Assembly (NCBI GenBank): GCA_963746275.1
Contig: CAVVAX010000028.1
Location: forward strand, 65,557 to 129,556
From: JAEULH01 sp963746275
GTDB taxonomy: Bacteria > Pseudomonadota > Alphaproteobacteria > Rhodospirillales > Defluviicoccaceae
Length of the DNA stretch: 64,000 bases
Reading direction: 5' to 3'
Shown here: piece after piece, positions 36,003 through 45,818 of the stretch
How positions within the stretch are numbered: the stretch's first letter is position 1
Layout of the letters: each line of letters begins with the position of its first letter
Made by a program: the position numbers and the translations under genes
Notes under the pieces: model-generated
The model's database searches: none
What the model saw: only the letters and a program-made list of their open reading frames with translations
Told to the model about the DNA's origin: nothing

Positions 36003-36105
36003 ACTTCGTCTTAGCGAGGAGGCAACTTCGTCTAGCGAGGAGGCGAAGCCGACGAAGCAATCCAGTCTGGATTGCCACGCCGCTTTGCGGCTCGCGACGA
36101 CGTTG
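36003..36105 (+). repeat. REP-like intergenic repeat, copy 1
   Basis: The core GCGAGGAGGCGAAGCCGACG begins at 36035 and continues to 36064. It is identical over 30 bases to the reverse complement of 36910-36939. After the core, AATCCAGTCTGGATT makes a short hairpin. Part of the element is duplicated internally (ACTTCGTC plus GCGAGGAGG occurs twice between 36003 and 36043). Similar GCGAGG...GAAGCAATCC elements are scattered in many bacterial genomes. Confidence 0.85.
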
Positions 36106-36185
36106 CTTTAGGGTCTGGTGCTCAACCCAATCACATTGCTCTATCGCGCCGGGGTCGAGCGGCCGGGCGCGACCCGGTGCGAGCG

Positions 36186-36635
36186 TCAGCGCGCGGCGAT
36201 GGCCTGCTCGATCCAGGCGCGGTGGCGGCGCTCGTCCTCGAGGCCGGCGCGCAGCACGGTTGCCGCGGCCGGGGTGCCTTCGGCGGCCTTCACCGCCCGC
36301 TCGTAGGCGGTGTTGGTGTCGTCCTCGTTCGACTTCATCGCCTGCAGGATGGCGGTGTCGCCCAACAGGTCGGCCATCATCACCTTGCCGCGGGTCAGCA
36401 TGCTCTTGGCCCCGCCCTGCTTCGCCGGCTTGCCGCCGAGCTCGGTGACGACGGCGCCGACGTCGCGGGTGTGCCGCGCGTGGTCTTCGCGAAACTCCTT
36501 GAGCCGGGCCTTGTACTCGGCGCTGTCCAGCCGGTCGACGGCGGCGTCGTAGGCCTCGATCGCGTCGTAGTCGAGCTGGATGAGGTTGTTCAGCATGTCG
36601 ACGAGGTCGCTTTCGGTTCCGACCGTGGTGACCAT
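36186..36635 (-). CDS. DUF2383/PA2169-family four-helix-bundle protein
   Basis: 149 residues, ferritin-like helical bundle without obvious di-iron motif certainty. Typical segments: LVDMLNNLIQLDYDAIEAYD, YKARLKEFREDHARHTRDVG, ILQAMKSNEDDTNTAYERAV, GLEDERRHRAWIEQAIAA. Each helix has acidic/His residues (EDHARH, EDERRH) that could bind metal. ATG 36635 has AGGGAGA at the proper distance; the extension to 36737 was rejected. A good EcfG-type promoter lies 32 bases upstream, so it is likely a general-stress gene. It is flanked by inverted copies of a REP-like repeat. Confidence 0.88.
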   Translation of the reverse strand: MVTTVGTESDLVDMLNNLIQLDYDAIEAYDAAVDRLDSAEYKARLKEFREDHARHTRDVGAVVTELGGKPAKQGGAKSMLTRGKVMMADLLGDTAILQAMKSNEDDTNTAYERAVKAAEGTPAAATVLRAGLEDERRHRAWIEQAIAAR

Positions 36636-36666
36636 CTCGTATCTCCCTGGTTGTGGTACGGGAGAT

Positions 36667-36692
36667 AACGTAGCCGCTCGCACTCGAGTTCC
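36667..36692 (-). promoter_or_regulatory. candidate EcfG-type general-stress promoter
   Basis: On the minus strand GGAAC (36692-36688) is followed after 17 bases by CGTT (36670-36667), the canonical boxes and spacing for alphaproteobacterial EcfG sigma factors. The CGTT box lies 31 bases before the start codon of the DUF2383 gene. This is the better of the two such matches in the window. Confidence 0.6.
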
Positions 36693-36797
36693 GCGCGGAC
36701 CGTCGGACCTCAGCCCCGGGCCGAGGACGAAGGCCAACGTGCGGTTAAGCGAGCATGTCCGTGCTCCGCCGGCGCGCGAGCCCGGCCTAGACGAAAG

Positions 36798-36822
36798 AGC
36801 CCCGCCGGGGTGCGGCGGGGCT
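36798..36822 (-). terminator. intrinsic terminator downstream of pckG
   Basis: AGCCCCGCC (36798-36806) pairs perfectly with GGCGGGGCT (36814-36822) across a 7-base loop. Read on the minus strand the hairpin is followed by CTTTCGTCT, a modest T-rich tract. It lies about 150 bases past the pckG stop and upstream of the stress promoter of the next gene, so it would insulate the two. Confidence 0.6.
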
Positions 36823-36865
36823 CGGTCGCTAGGTCGGTCGAGCCGGCGGAAGCCGCTTCCGAAAG

Positions 36866-36947
36866 TGCGTCATCGCGAGTCACGAAGGCGGCGCGGCGAT
36901 CCAGAACATTGGATTGCTTCGTCGGCTTCGCCTCCTCGCAATGACGC
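36866..36947 (-). repeat. REP-like intergenic repeat, copy 2 (inverted)
   Basis: Reverse complement of the copy-1 element: identical over the 30-base core at 36910-36939, with wider similarity at both ends. The element itself is imperfectly palindromic: TGCGTCATCGCGAG at one end and CTCGCAATGACGC at the other. It lies between the pckG stop and its terminator. Together with copy 1 it brackets the DUF2383 gene. Confidence 0.85.
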
Positions 36948-36969
36948 TTCCTCTTTATCCGACGGGTCG

Positions 36970-38808
<1,839 letters not shown>

Positions 38809-38934
38809 GAGTCTTTCCCTCGCGTTATCGTCGTTGTCTCGTTCGGTGAACCGCCCCGCGATCCCCATGACAGGGCACCGCCGGCGGACCGCGCTCGCCA
38901 TTTAGATGGGCATTCCCGCTCTATCTTCAGCCCG

Positions 38935-38962
38935 ATACTAAGCCTTTTCGACTCGCGTGCAA
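38935..38962 (-). promoter_or_regulatory. candidate pckG promoter overlapped by a palindrome
   Basis: On the minus strand TTGCAC (38962-38957) and TAGTAT (38940-38935) are 16 bases apart, a good sigma70-type match about 125 bases before the pckG ATG. The palindrome CTCGCG-N6-CGCGAG (38952-38969) covers the -35 box and could be an operator. It might instead be a weak terminator for the upstream operon, though no T-run follows. Confidence 0.45.
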
Positions 38963-39038
38963 GCGCGAGACGGTCGCTCCGCGGGTGGCGGAAAGTCGGG
39001 CTTCCGGACAGGTTTTCTTGCTCGCCGCAAGAGCGAAG

Positions 39039-39768
39039 TCAGGGCCGCCCCGCAGCCGCGTCGCCGCCGCCGAACAGGGCCTCCAGCGCGGCGGCAAGCT
39101 CATCCGCGGTCTGAACCAACCGGCCGAAGTCCAGGCGGGCCAACACGCCCCGTCGCCGGACGTCGCAGCCCTCCGGGTCGATGGCGATGAGCCGCCAGCC
39201 GGCGCCGGGCCGAGCCAGCCGGTGTTCCGCGGCCTCCGAGAGCGCCTCTGCGCGCGGCGCCCTGCCACGCTGCGAGCAGCGAAGGCTCCGCCTCAGCCGC
39301 CGCCGCCGCGGTTTCGTGAGCAAGGAGCACGTCTTCAGGGGCGAGCCAGGCGGCGCGGCCGAAGCCGCCGATGAAGTGCGCGCGCTCGACGCTCATCCGG
39401 TAGACGTTGAAGTCGGCAAAGCCGGCGTAGAGGCCGGCGGAGGGGTGGCGGGCAAGGAACCGCCGGCGGTGCCGCTCCTCCTCCGTCTTGGTGATCCGGC
39501 CCAGCAGGCTCACCCGCGGGCCGGTCTGCGGATTGGCCCGGCCCGACGCCGCCTCGACGAGCAGGCTGGCGCGGCCGTCGCTGGCGATGTTGCGGGTGTG
39601 GTCGGAGAGATCGGAGAGCAGCAGGATCGGGCTCGCGTCCGCGTCGCAGGCGATGGTGACCAGCGAGGCATAGGGCCAGCCGCTGCCGCTGCCGTCGGCG
39701 GCGAGCGATGTCGCCAGCGCCGCCGAGCGCGCCCGGCGAAGCAGCGCCCTGGCTTCCGAGCCGCTCAC
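39039..39768 (-). CDS. HugZ/pyridoxamine-phosphate-oxidase-fold protein, frameshifted
   Basis: About 242 residues after repair. The N-terminal split-barrel reads ALLRRARSAALATSLAADGS, WPYASLVTIACDADASPILL, LSDLSDHTRNIASDGRASLL, then RVSLLGRITKTEEERHRRRF and YAGFADFNVYRMSVERAHFI, typical of HugZ-like FMN/heme-binding proteins. One extra base near 39255 shifts the frame; the continuation is LSEAAEHRLARPGAGWRLIA and IDPEGCDVRRRGVLARLDFG, the DUF2470-like ending, with stop at 39039. GTG 39768 overlaps the stop of the CBS gene. Heme breakdown is a possibility, not shown. Last gene of the DUF1538 operon. Confidence 0.85.
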
Positions 39769-40202
39769 GGTGGATCCTGCAGCCCGGCCGCGGCATGGCG
39801 CAGCACCAAATCGCGCAGCGTGACGATGCCGACCGGCGAGCGGGTCTGGTCGACCACCAGCGCCCGGGACAGATTGAAGCGCACCAGCAGCCGGACGGCG
39901 TACTTGCTCTGCATGTCCACCGGAACCGTCAGCACCGGCTTGGACATGACCTCGTAGACGTTGACCCGCTCGGCGGCCCGGTCCTTGGCGATGACCTCGC
40001 GGGCGATGTCGGTGACGACGATCAGCCCGAACTCGTCGTCGTCATCGCGCCGTTCGACGACCAGCGAGCTGACGCCGGCGTCGCGCATGGCCTCCAGCGC
40101 CTCGGCGACGCTGGCGGTGAGCGCGATCATGCGCACCGTCGGGCTCATCACGTCGCCGACGCGAACAAGCGCGGCGGCCGGATCGGTCGCGGCTTCGCTC
40201 AT
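39765..40202 (-). CDS. tandem CBS-domain protein
   Basis: 145 residues, a Bateman module of two CBS domains and nothing else. CBS1: VGDVMSPTVRMIALTASVAE with GVSSLVVERRDDDDEFGLIV; CBS2: VYEVMSKPVLTVPVDMQSKY with LSRALVVDQTRSPVGIVTLR. Such modules bind adenine nucleotides or S-adenosyl compounds and report energy or ligand state. ATG 40202 overlaps the stop of the PII-like gene by 4 bases, so both are made together. It is a plausible soluble regulator of the two DUF1538 membrane proteins encoded upstream. Confidence 0.92.
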   Translation of the reverse strand: MSEAATDPAAALVRVGDVMSPTVRMIALTASVAEALEAMRDAGVSSLVVERRDDDDEFGLIVVTDIAREVIAKDRAAERVNVYEVMSKPVLTVPVDMQSKYAVRLLVRFNLSRALVVDQTRSPVGIVTLRDLVLRHAAAGLQDPP

Positions 40203-40549
40203 ATCCGCTCCGCGATGGCGCTGAAGAGCGCCCGCGCCTGGGTCCGCAGGCCCACCGCGTCCTCGATCGCCACCTGGAAGGCGATCCCGGCGCCGGGCTC
40301 GCTGTCCAGCTTGCCGGCCAAAGCAATGGTCTCGAGGATCTCCCGGGCCTTCGGCTCGGCGACGAGGAAGAGGAGGATGTCGCGCTGGGCCGTGACCTCC
40401 AGGCCGAGGAAGCTCTTCTCCGGGGTCAGCCCCTCGCCGCGGCAGTTGGTGATGACCGTCGCCCCGGTGGCGCCGGCGGCGCGGGCGGCGTTCAGCACCG
40501 CGTCGGTCCGTTCCTCGCCGACGAGCGCGAAGATCACCTTGAGGTTCAT
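40199..40549 (-). CDS. PII-like (GlnB-fold) signalling protein
   Basis: 116 residues from ATG 40549. The ferredoxin-like fold is suggested by MNLKVIFALVGEERTDAVLN, AARAAGATGATVITNCRGEG, LEVTAQRDILLFLVAEPKAR, EILETIALAGKLDSEPGAGI and FQVAIEDAVGLRTQ. The T-loop region (about 38-52) is short and lacks the Tyr uridylylated in GlnB/GlnK, so it is a divergent PII-like protein, not a classical nitrogen regulator. The start overlaps the second DUF1538 gene by 4 bases. By analogy with other PII proteins encoded beside transporters it may gate the membrane partner; ligand unknown. Confidence 0.85.
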   Translation of the reverse strand: MNLKVIFALVGEERTDAVLNAARAAGATGATVITNCRGEGLTPEKSFLGLEVTAQRDILLFLVAEPKAREILETIALAGKLDSEPGAGIAFQVAIEDAVGLRTQARALFSAIAERI

Positions 40550-41326
40550 GACTTCGCACCTCCCGATGGGGGCTTTCGCCGCAGCCGGTGCGCCAGCCAG
40601 ACGTAGGCGAGCACCGACATAATGGGGCAGACGCAGGCGAATGCAATCAATCCGAAGCCGTCGATCAGCGGGCTGCGCCCCGGCACCGTGGCGGCCAGGC
40701 CGAGGCCCAGGGCGGCCACGACCGGCACGGTGACGGTGGAGGTGCTGACGCCGCCGGTGTCGTAGGCGAGCGGAACGATGGCCCGCGGCGAGGTCAGGGT
40801 CTGCAGCATGACGATGGCGTAGCCGGCGATGATGAAGTAGGGCAGCGGCAGCCCGGTGACGATGCGAAAGGTGCCCAGGGCCACGCCGACGCCGACGCCG
40901 ATGGCGACCGCGAGGCGCAGCCCCAGCGCCGGGATGGCGCCGCCCGAGGTTTCCTGGGCCTTCAGCGCCACCGCGATCAGCGCCGGCTCGGCGATGGCGG
41001 TGGTAAAGCCGATGGCGGCGGCAAAGGCGTAGACGCCGAGGTAGTCGCGCCAATCGGGAATGGCGCCGCGCTCGCCGGCCTGGGCGCTGGTCTCGGCGAG
41101 CTGGAGCGCCATGGTCCGGCCGATGGGAAACAGCGCCTCGTGCAGGCCGACCAGGAACAGCGTCATGCCGGCGAACACGTAGACCAGGCCGAGGCCGATC
41201 CGCCGCAGGTTCGGCAGCGGCCGGCGCAGCACGGCCAGTTGGAACACCAGGAGAACCGCCGACCACCGGGATCAGATCGAGCGCGCTGGCCCACGCCGTC
41301 GACAGGACGAACCCGGTCAGCTCCAT
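40546..41326 (-). CDS. DUF1538 membrane protein (second of pair), frameshifted
   Basis: About 259 residues after repair, six or more membrane helices. It starts MELTGFVLSTAWASALDLIP; an extra G near 41263 shifts the frame, and the rest is VLLVFQLAVLRRPLPNLRRI, AGMTLFLVGLHEALFPIGRT, FTTAIAEPALIAVALKAQET, YDTGGVSTSTVTVPVVAALG, PLIDGFGLIAFACVCPIMSV. It shares the motifs AEPALIA and D-x-GGV-x-TST-x-TVP with its upstream neighbour. The family is an uncharacterised integral membrane group. Its ATG is one base behind the stop of the first DUF1538 gene, and its own stop overlaps the PII-like start. Confidence 0.88.
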
Positions 41327-41327
41327 G

Positions 41328-42149
41328 TCAGCCGCCGATCCTGATCGTGCCGACGATGCCGAACAGGAGGACGAATACGATCGGGGTCAGGCTGGCGAAG
41401 GCGATCAGGCCGAAGCCGTCGGCCACCGGATTGCGCCCGCGGATCGAGCGGGCGAGGCCGACGCCTAGGGCCGTGACCAGCGGCACCGTGATCGTCGAGG
41501 TGGTGACGCCGCCGGAGTCGAAGGCGATGCCGACGATCCTCTCCGGCGCCAGCGGCGTCAGCGCGACCACGCCGAGATAGCCGGCGATGATGAGCACCGG
41601 GATCGGCCAGCCCTTGAGGATGCGAAAGACGCCGATGACCAGGGCCACGCCGACGGCCACGGCCACCCACAGGCGAAGCTGCAGGGCGTAGGCCGCGGCC
41701 TCCTCGGCGCCGGCGCCGATGGCGCCGGCCTCGGACGCGACGCGGGCGCCCTCGCTGGCGATGGCGATCAGCGCCGGTTCGGCGAAGGTCGTGCCGAAGC
41801 CGAGCGCGAAGGCGAAGGCCAGCAGCGCCGCGAGGCTGCCCTTGCGGACGAAGGCCGCGGCCATGGCCTCGCCCAGCGGGAACAGGCCCATCTCCAGGCC
41901 GCGGACGAACAGGGTCAGGCCGAGGACGACGAAGACGCAGCCGACCAGCACCTCGGCCAGATTCGGGAACGGCTGGCGCAGGACGACGATCTGGAAGAAG
42001 GCGATGACCGAGATGAGCGGGGCGAGATCGCGCAGCGCCGCCGAGACGAAGCGAAAGAGGCGGCGGGAAGGGTGTTCATCTGCGTATCGGATCTGTGGCC
42101 GGCCGGCAGCGGGAGGCGGATCTTGCGCGAAGGCCGCGGCGAAATCCAC
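41328..42149 (-). CDS. DUF1538 membrane protein (first of pair)
   Basis: 273 residues with intact frame. A cytoplasmic N-terminus of about 40 residues is followed by helices containing ISVIAFFQIVVLRQPFPNLA, VLGLTLFVRGLEMGLFPLGE, FGTTFAEPALIAIASEGARV, FRILKGWPIPVLIIAGYLGV, FDSGGVTTSTITVPLVTALG and ADGFGLIAFASLTPIVFVLL. Conserved Glu (AEPALIA) and Asp (DSGGV) inside the hydrophobic parts suggest a transport pathway, which is inference. GTG 42149 is the first in-frame start after the divergent spacer to cmk. It heads the five-gene unit DUF1538-A, DUF1538-B, PII-like, CBS, HugZ-like. Confidence 0.9.
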   Translation of the reverse strand: MDFAAAFAQDPPPAAGRPQIRYADEHPSRRLFRFVSAALRDLAPLISVIAFFQIVVLRQPFPNLAEVLVGCVFVVLGLTLFVRGLEMGLFPLGEAMAAAFVRKGSLAALLAFAFALGFGTTFAEPALIAIASEGARVASEAGAIGAGAEEAAAYALQLRLWVAVAVGVALVIGVFRILKGWPIPVLIIAGYLGVVALTPLAPERIVGIAFDSGGVTTSTITVPLVTALGVGLARSIRGRNPVADGFGLIAFASLTPIVFVLLFGIVGTIRIGG

Positions 42150-42213
42150 GGCGGCCTTGCCGGTCAGCCGGCGCCGTGGCTACGGTGCCCCAGGGGCAGG
42201 AAGGACGGCAGCG

Positions 42214-42877
42214 ATGAAAGCCGAGACGGGCGCGGGTCATCGCCATCGACGGGCCGGCCGCGGCGGGCAAGGGGACGCTCGCGCGCCGCCTGGCCGAGCA
42301 TCTCGGCTTCGCCTATCTGGACACCGGCGCGCTCTACCGCGCCGTCGCCGCCATGCTGATCGAGAGCCGGGCCGGCATCGCGCCGGAAGCTGCGGAGGCG
42401 GAGGCGCTGCGGCTCGCGCCCGCCGATCTGGATCGAGCCGACCTGCGCGGCGACGACGTGGCCGACGTCGCCTCCAAGGTCGCGGCCATGCCCGAGGTGC
42501 GCGCGGCGCTGCTGGCGTTCCAGCGGAATTTCGCCGCCCAGCCGCCGGGAGATCGCCCCGGCGCGGTGCTCGACGGACGCGACATCGCGACCGTCGTTTG
42601 CCCCGACGCCGACTGCAAGCTCTTCGTCACCGCCAGCCTGGAGGTGCGCGCCGAACGGCGGCTTAAGGAGTTGCGGGAGCGGGGGGTAGACGCTATACCT
42701 AGCCGCGTTCTGCGGGAGATGCAGGAACGCGACGCCCGCGATTCGCAAAGAAGCGTTGCCCCTCTCGTTCCCGCGCGGGACGCAGTCGTCATCGACACAA
42801 GCACGCTGGACGCCGAACACGCTTTTGCAGCCGCTCTTGAGATCGTCGAAGCACGCTTGCGGGATGCGCATGCGTGA
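42214..42877 (+). CDS. cmk: cytidylate kinase, frameshifted at the N-terminus
   Basis: About 221 residues. It phosphorylates CMP/dCMP. ATG 42214 with SD AGGAAGGAC starts MKAET; one extra G near 42227 then breaks the frame. The next frame gives RVIAIDGPAAAGKGTLARRL (P-loop) and LGFAYLDTGALYRAVAAMLI, then DGRDIATVVCPDADCKLFVT and ERDARDSQRSVAPLVPARDA, all typical Cmk. In the corrected frame no other start exists between an upstream TGA and the P-loop, which supports an error. Upstream aroA, usual in alphaproteobacteria, is replaced by the divergent DUF1538 operon. rpsA follows after a 159-base leader. Confidence 0.92.
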
Positions 42878-43036
42878 AGGCGGAGCTGACGGCATCGTCG
42901 CTGTGACGCCATCGCTCCGCGCCCTCCCTCCTCGCCGGCGGCATTGCTGCCGCATTCTCCTGTGGACCCTCCCGCAGCATGGATCGTTCGCACCCCCTCA
43001 ACGCTTAACCCAGCCAATCGACGGAACATCGAACGC

Positions 43037-44821
43037 ATGACCCACCCCGCAACCGCCGCCGACCAGCAGAGCCCGAGCGGCAAGGAGAGCTTCGCCGCCC
43101 TACTCGACCAAACAATGGGGGAGGCGGAAGGGTTCGAAGGCCGCGTCGTCCAAGGCACGGTCGTCGGCATCGAGAACGACATGGCGGTCATCGACGTCGG
43201 ACTGAAGTCGGAGGGCCGCGTCAGCCTCAAGGAGTTCGGAGCACCCGGGCAGCCGGCGCAGATCGTCCCCGGCGACACCGTCGATGTGTTCGTCGAGCGC
43301 TACGAGGACCGCGACGGCATGGTCATGCTCAGCCGGGAGAAGGCCCGGCGCGAGGAAGCCTGGAACGTCCTGGAGAAGGCGTTCAATAACGGCGAGCGCA
43401 TCACCGGCACGATCTTCGGCCGGGTCAAGGGCGGCTTCATCGTCGACCTGTCCGGCGCCGTCGCCTTTCTTCCCGGCAGCCAGGTGGACATCCGCCCGGT
43501 GCGCGACATCAGCCCGCTGATGAACACGCCGCAGCCGTTCCAGATCCTGAAGATGGACCGCAGCCGCAACAACATCGTCGTCTCCAGGCGGGCGGTGCTC
43601 GAGGAAACCCGGGCCGAGGCGCGCTCCGAGCTGATCGCCAACCTCAAGGAGGGACAGGTCCTCGAGGGCGTGGTCAAGAACATCACCGACTACGGCGCCT
43701 TCGTCGACCTCGGCGGCGTCGACGGCCTGTTGCATGTGACCGACATCTCCTGGAAGCGCATCAACCATCCGTCTGAGGCGCTGCAGATCGGCGAGACCGT
43801 CAAGGTGCAGGTGATCCGCTTCAACCCGGAGACCCAGCGGATCTCCCTCGGCATGAAGCAGCTCGAGGCGGACCCGTGGGATGGGGTCGAGCTCAAGTAC
43901 CCGAAGGCCGCCAAGTTCCTTGGCCGAGTGACCAACATCACCGACTACGGCGCGTTCATCGAGCTGGAGCCGGGGGTCGAGGGCCTGGTCCACGTCTCCG
44001 AGATGAGCTGGACCAAGAAGAACGTTCACCCAGGCAAGATCGTCTCCACCAGCCAGGAGGTGGAGGTCGTCGTCCTCGACGTCGACAAGGACAAGCGCCG
44101 CATCAGCCTCGGGCTGAAGCAGTGCATGGCCAACCCGTGGGACGACTTCCTCGACAAGCACCCCGTCGGCTCCGAGGTCGAGGGCGAGATCAAGAACATC
44201 ACCGAGTTCGGGCTGTTCATCGGCCTGCCCGGCGACATCGACGGCATGGTCCACCTTTCGGACCTGTCGTGGAGCCGATCGGGCGAGGAGGTCCTGGCCG
44301 AGCAGCGCAAGGGCGAGATGGTCCGCGCCAAAATCCTCGACGTCGATGTCGATAAGGAGCGCATCTCGCTCGGCGTGAAGCAACTCGAGGACGATCCGTT
44401 CGCGGCCTCGGTGGGCAAGTTCAAGAAGGGCGATATCGTCACCTGCACGGTCACTGCCATCCTCGAGAACGGCATCGAGGTGCAGGCCGGCGACGGCCTG
44501 ACCGGGATGATCCGCAAGACCGAGCTCTCGCGCGACCGCAGCGAGCAGCGGCCGGATCGGTTTGCGCCAGGCGAGAAGATCGATGCCAAGATCACCCAGC
44601 TCGACATGGCTGCCCGCCGGGTGAGCCTGTCGATCCGGGCCCGCGAGCTCGACGACGAGAAGAAGGCGGTGGCGACGTACGGCTCGTCGGACTCGGGCGC
44701 CAGCCTCGGCGAGATCCTCGGCGCTGCGATCAAGGAGAAGCGCGAGCGCGCCGCCGAGCAGAAGCGGGCGGCGGCACGCGCGTCCCGGGAGGACGGCGAG
44801 GGCGACGACGACGACGAGTAG
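43037..44821 (+). CDS. rpsA: 30S ribosomal protein S1
   Basis: 594 residues with six S1 RNA-binding repeats (roughly 35-100, 118-185, 205-275, 290-360, 377-447, 464-535). Examples: GRVVQGTVVGIENDMAVIDV, GVVKNITDYGAFVDLGGVDG, GRVTNITDYGAFIELEPGVE, GEIKNITEFGLFIGLPGDID. The C-terminal tail is highly charged. It brings mRNA to the ribosome. ATG 43037 is used; the frame is open upstream to 42944 but lacks similarity there, and no Shine-Dalgarno is visible, as is usual for self-regulated rpsA. The 159-base leader 42878-43036 holds no other gene. Confidence 0.96.
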   Translation: MTHPATAADQQSPSGKESFAALLDQTMGEAEGFEGRVVQGTVVGIENDMAVIDVGLKSEGRVSLKEFGAPGQPAQIVPGDTVDVFVERYEDRDGMVMLSREKARREEAWNVLEKAFNNGERITGTIFGRVKGGFIVDLSGAVAFLPGSQVDIRPVRDISPLMNTPQPFQILKMDRSRNNIVVSRRAVLEETRAEARSELIANLKEGQVLEGVVKNITDYGAFVDLGGVDGLLHVTDISWKRINHPSEALQIGETVKVQVIRFNPETQRISLGMKQLEADPWDGVELKYPKAAKFLGRVTNITDYGAFIELEPGVEGLVHVSEMSWTKKNVHPGKIVSTSQEVEVVVLDVDKDKRRISLGLKQCMANPWDDFLDKHPVGSEVEGEIKNITEFGLFIGLPGDIDGMVHLSDLSWSRSGEEVLAEQRKGEMVRAKILDVDVDKERISLGVKQLEDDPFAASVGKFKKGDIVTCTVTAILENGIEVQAGDGLTGMIRKTELSRDRSEQRPDRFAPGEKIDAKITQLDMAARRVSLSIRARELDDEKKAVATYGSSDSGASLGEILGAAIKEKRERAAEQKRAAARASREDGEGDDDDE

Positions 44822-44845
44822 CTGATCCGGCGGACACCCCAGGCC

Positions 44846-45754
44846 ATGGCGCTCGCCACCGACTACCTCATCGACCGGCGGCGGCTGAAGCGCCGGCTGA
44901 CGGTGTGGCAACTGGTCGCGGTCGCAGCCGTCGTCGGCGTCGCGCTCGCCGCTTACGGCCGGTTCGATGGCTTGGTCTCGCGCTCGCACGTCGCCCGGCT
45001 GACCGTCACCGGGATCATCGCCGATGATCCCGAACGCGATCAGGCACTCGAGGCGCTGAAGGAGGACGGCAGCGTCAAGGCGCTGGTCGTGCGCATCGAC
45101 AGCCCCGGCGGCACGGTCGTCGGCGGCGAGGCCCTCTATCGCCGGCTCTACGAGATCGGCCAGGAGATCCCGGTCATCGCGGTGATGGGGGAGGTGGCGA
45201 CCTCGGCGGCCTACATGACCGCATTGGCTAGCGAGCGGATCTTCGCCCGCGAGGGTACGCTGACCGGATCCATCGGCGTCATCATGCAGACGGCCAACGT
45301 CACCGGGCTGCTGGACAAGCTCGGCATCGAGCCGGAGTCGATCAAGAGCGGGCCGCTGAAGGCGCAGCCCAACCCGCTCGAGCCGTTCACGCCGGATGCG
45401 CGCGAGGCGACCGAGGCGGTGGTCGCCGACATCTTCCAGATGTTCGTCGCCATGGTCGAGGAGCGGCGGAAGATGAGCCACGACGACGTCACCAGGCTCG
45501 CCGATGGCCGCGTCTACACCGGACGCCAGGCCCTGGCGAACGGCCTGATCGACGCCATCGGTGGCGAGAGCGAGGCCCGGCAGTGGCTGCAGGAGGCGAA
45601 GAAGGTGTCCGCGGACCTGCCGATCCGCGACGTCGGCAACACCGACACCGCCGAGCAGGTCAGCCGCTGGCTGCATGGCATGGCCGGAAAAGCGCTTTTT
45701 CTAGAAACACTTAATCTTGACGGGCTGGTATCCGTCTGGCACCCTCGGATGTAA
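44846..45754 (+). CDS. sppA: signal peptide peptidase SppA
   Basis: 302 residues, the short 36K-type form. One N-terminal membrane helix (LVAVAAVVGVALAAYGRF) is followed by a ClpP-like serine protease domain facing the periplasm. The nucleophile Ser is about residue 120 in GEVATSAAYMTALASERIFA and the Lys base about 167 in PESIKSGPLKAQPNPLEPF. RIDSPGGTVVGGEALYRRL and GTLTGSIGVIMQTANV are conserved. It degrades cleaved signal peptides. It lies 24 bases after rpsA and 64 bases before ihfB, the usual alphaproteobacterial order. Confidence 0.95.
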   Translation: MALATDYLIDRRRLKRRLTVWQLVAVAAVVGVALAAYGRFDGLVSRSHVARLTVTGIIADDPERDQALEALKEDGSVKALVVRIDSPGGTVVGGEALYRRLYEIGQEIPVIAVMGEVATSAAYMTALASERIFAREGTLTGSIGVIMQTANVTGLLDKLGIEPESIKSGPLKAQPNPLEPFTPDAREATEAVVADIFQMFVAMVEERRKMSHDDVTRLADGRVYTGRQALANGLIDAIGGESEARQWLQEAKKVSADLPIRDVGNTDTAEQVSRWLHGMAGKALFLETLNLDGLVSVWHPRM

Positions 45755-45818
45755 AGCGAAGCTTGACGGCAAGGCTGGCGCAGGACACGCCGGCCTGGTA
45801 CAGGGAGGGGAAGGATCG

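Noticed and set aside
40199..41326. Apparent fusion of a DUF1538 N-terminus with a PII-like protein
   Set aside because: The middle is a wrong-frame reading after an extra G near 41263. The PII-like gene has its own ATG at 40549.
43100..45676. 858-codon minus-strand frame
   Set aside because: Shadow of rpsA and sppA, with no family resemblance and the same composition artefact.
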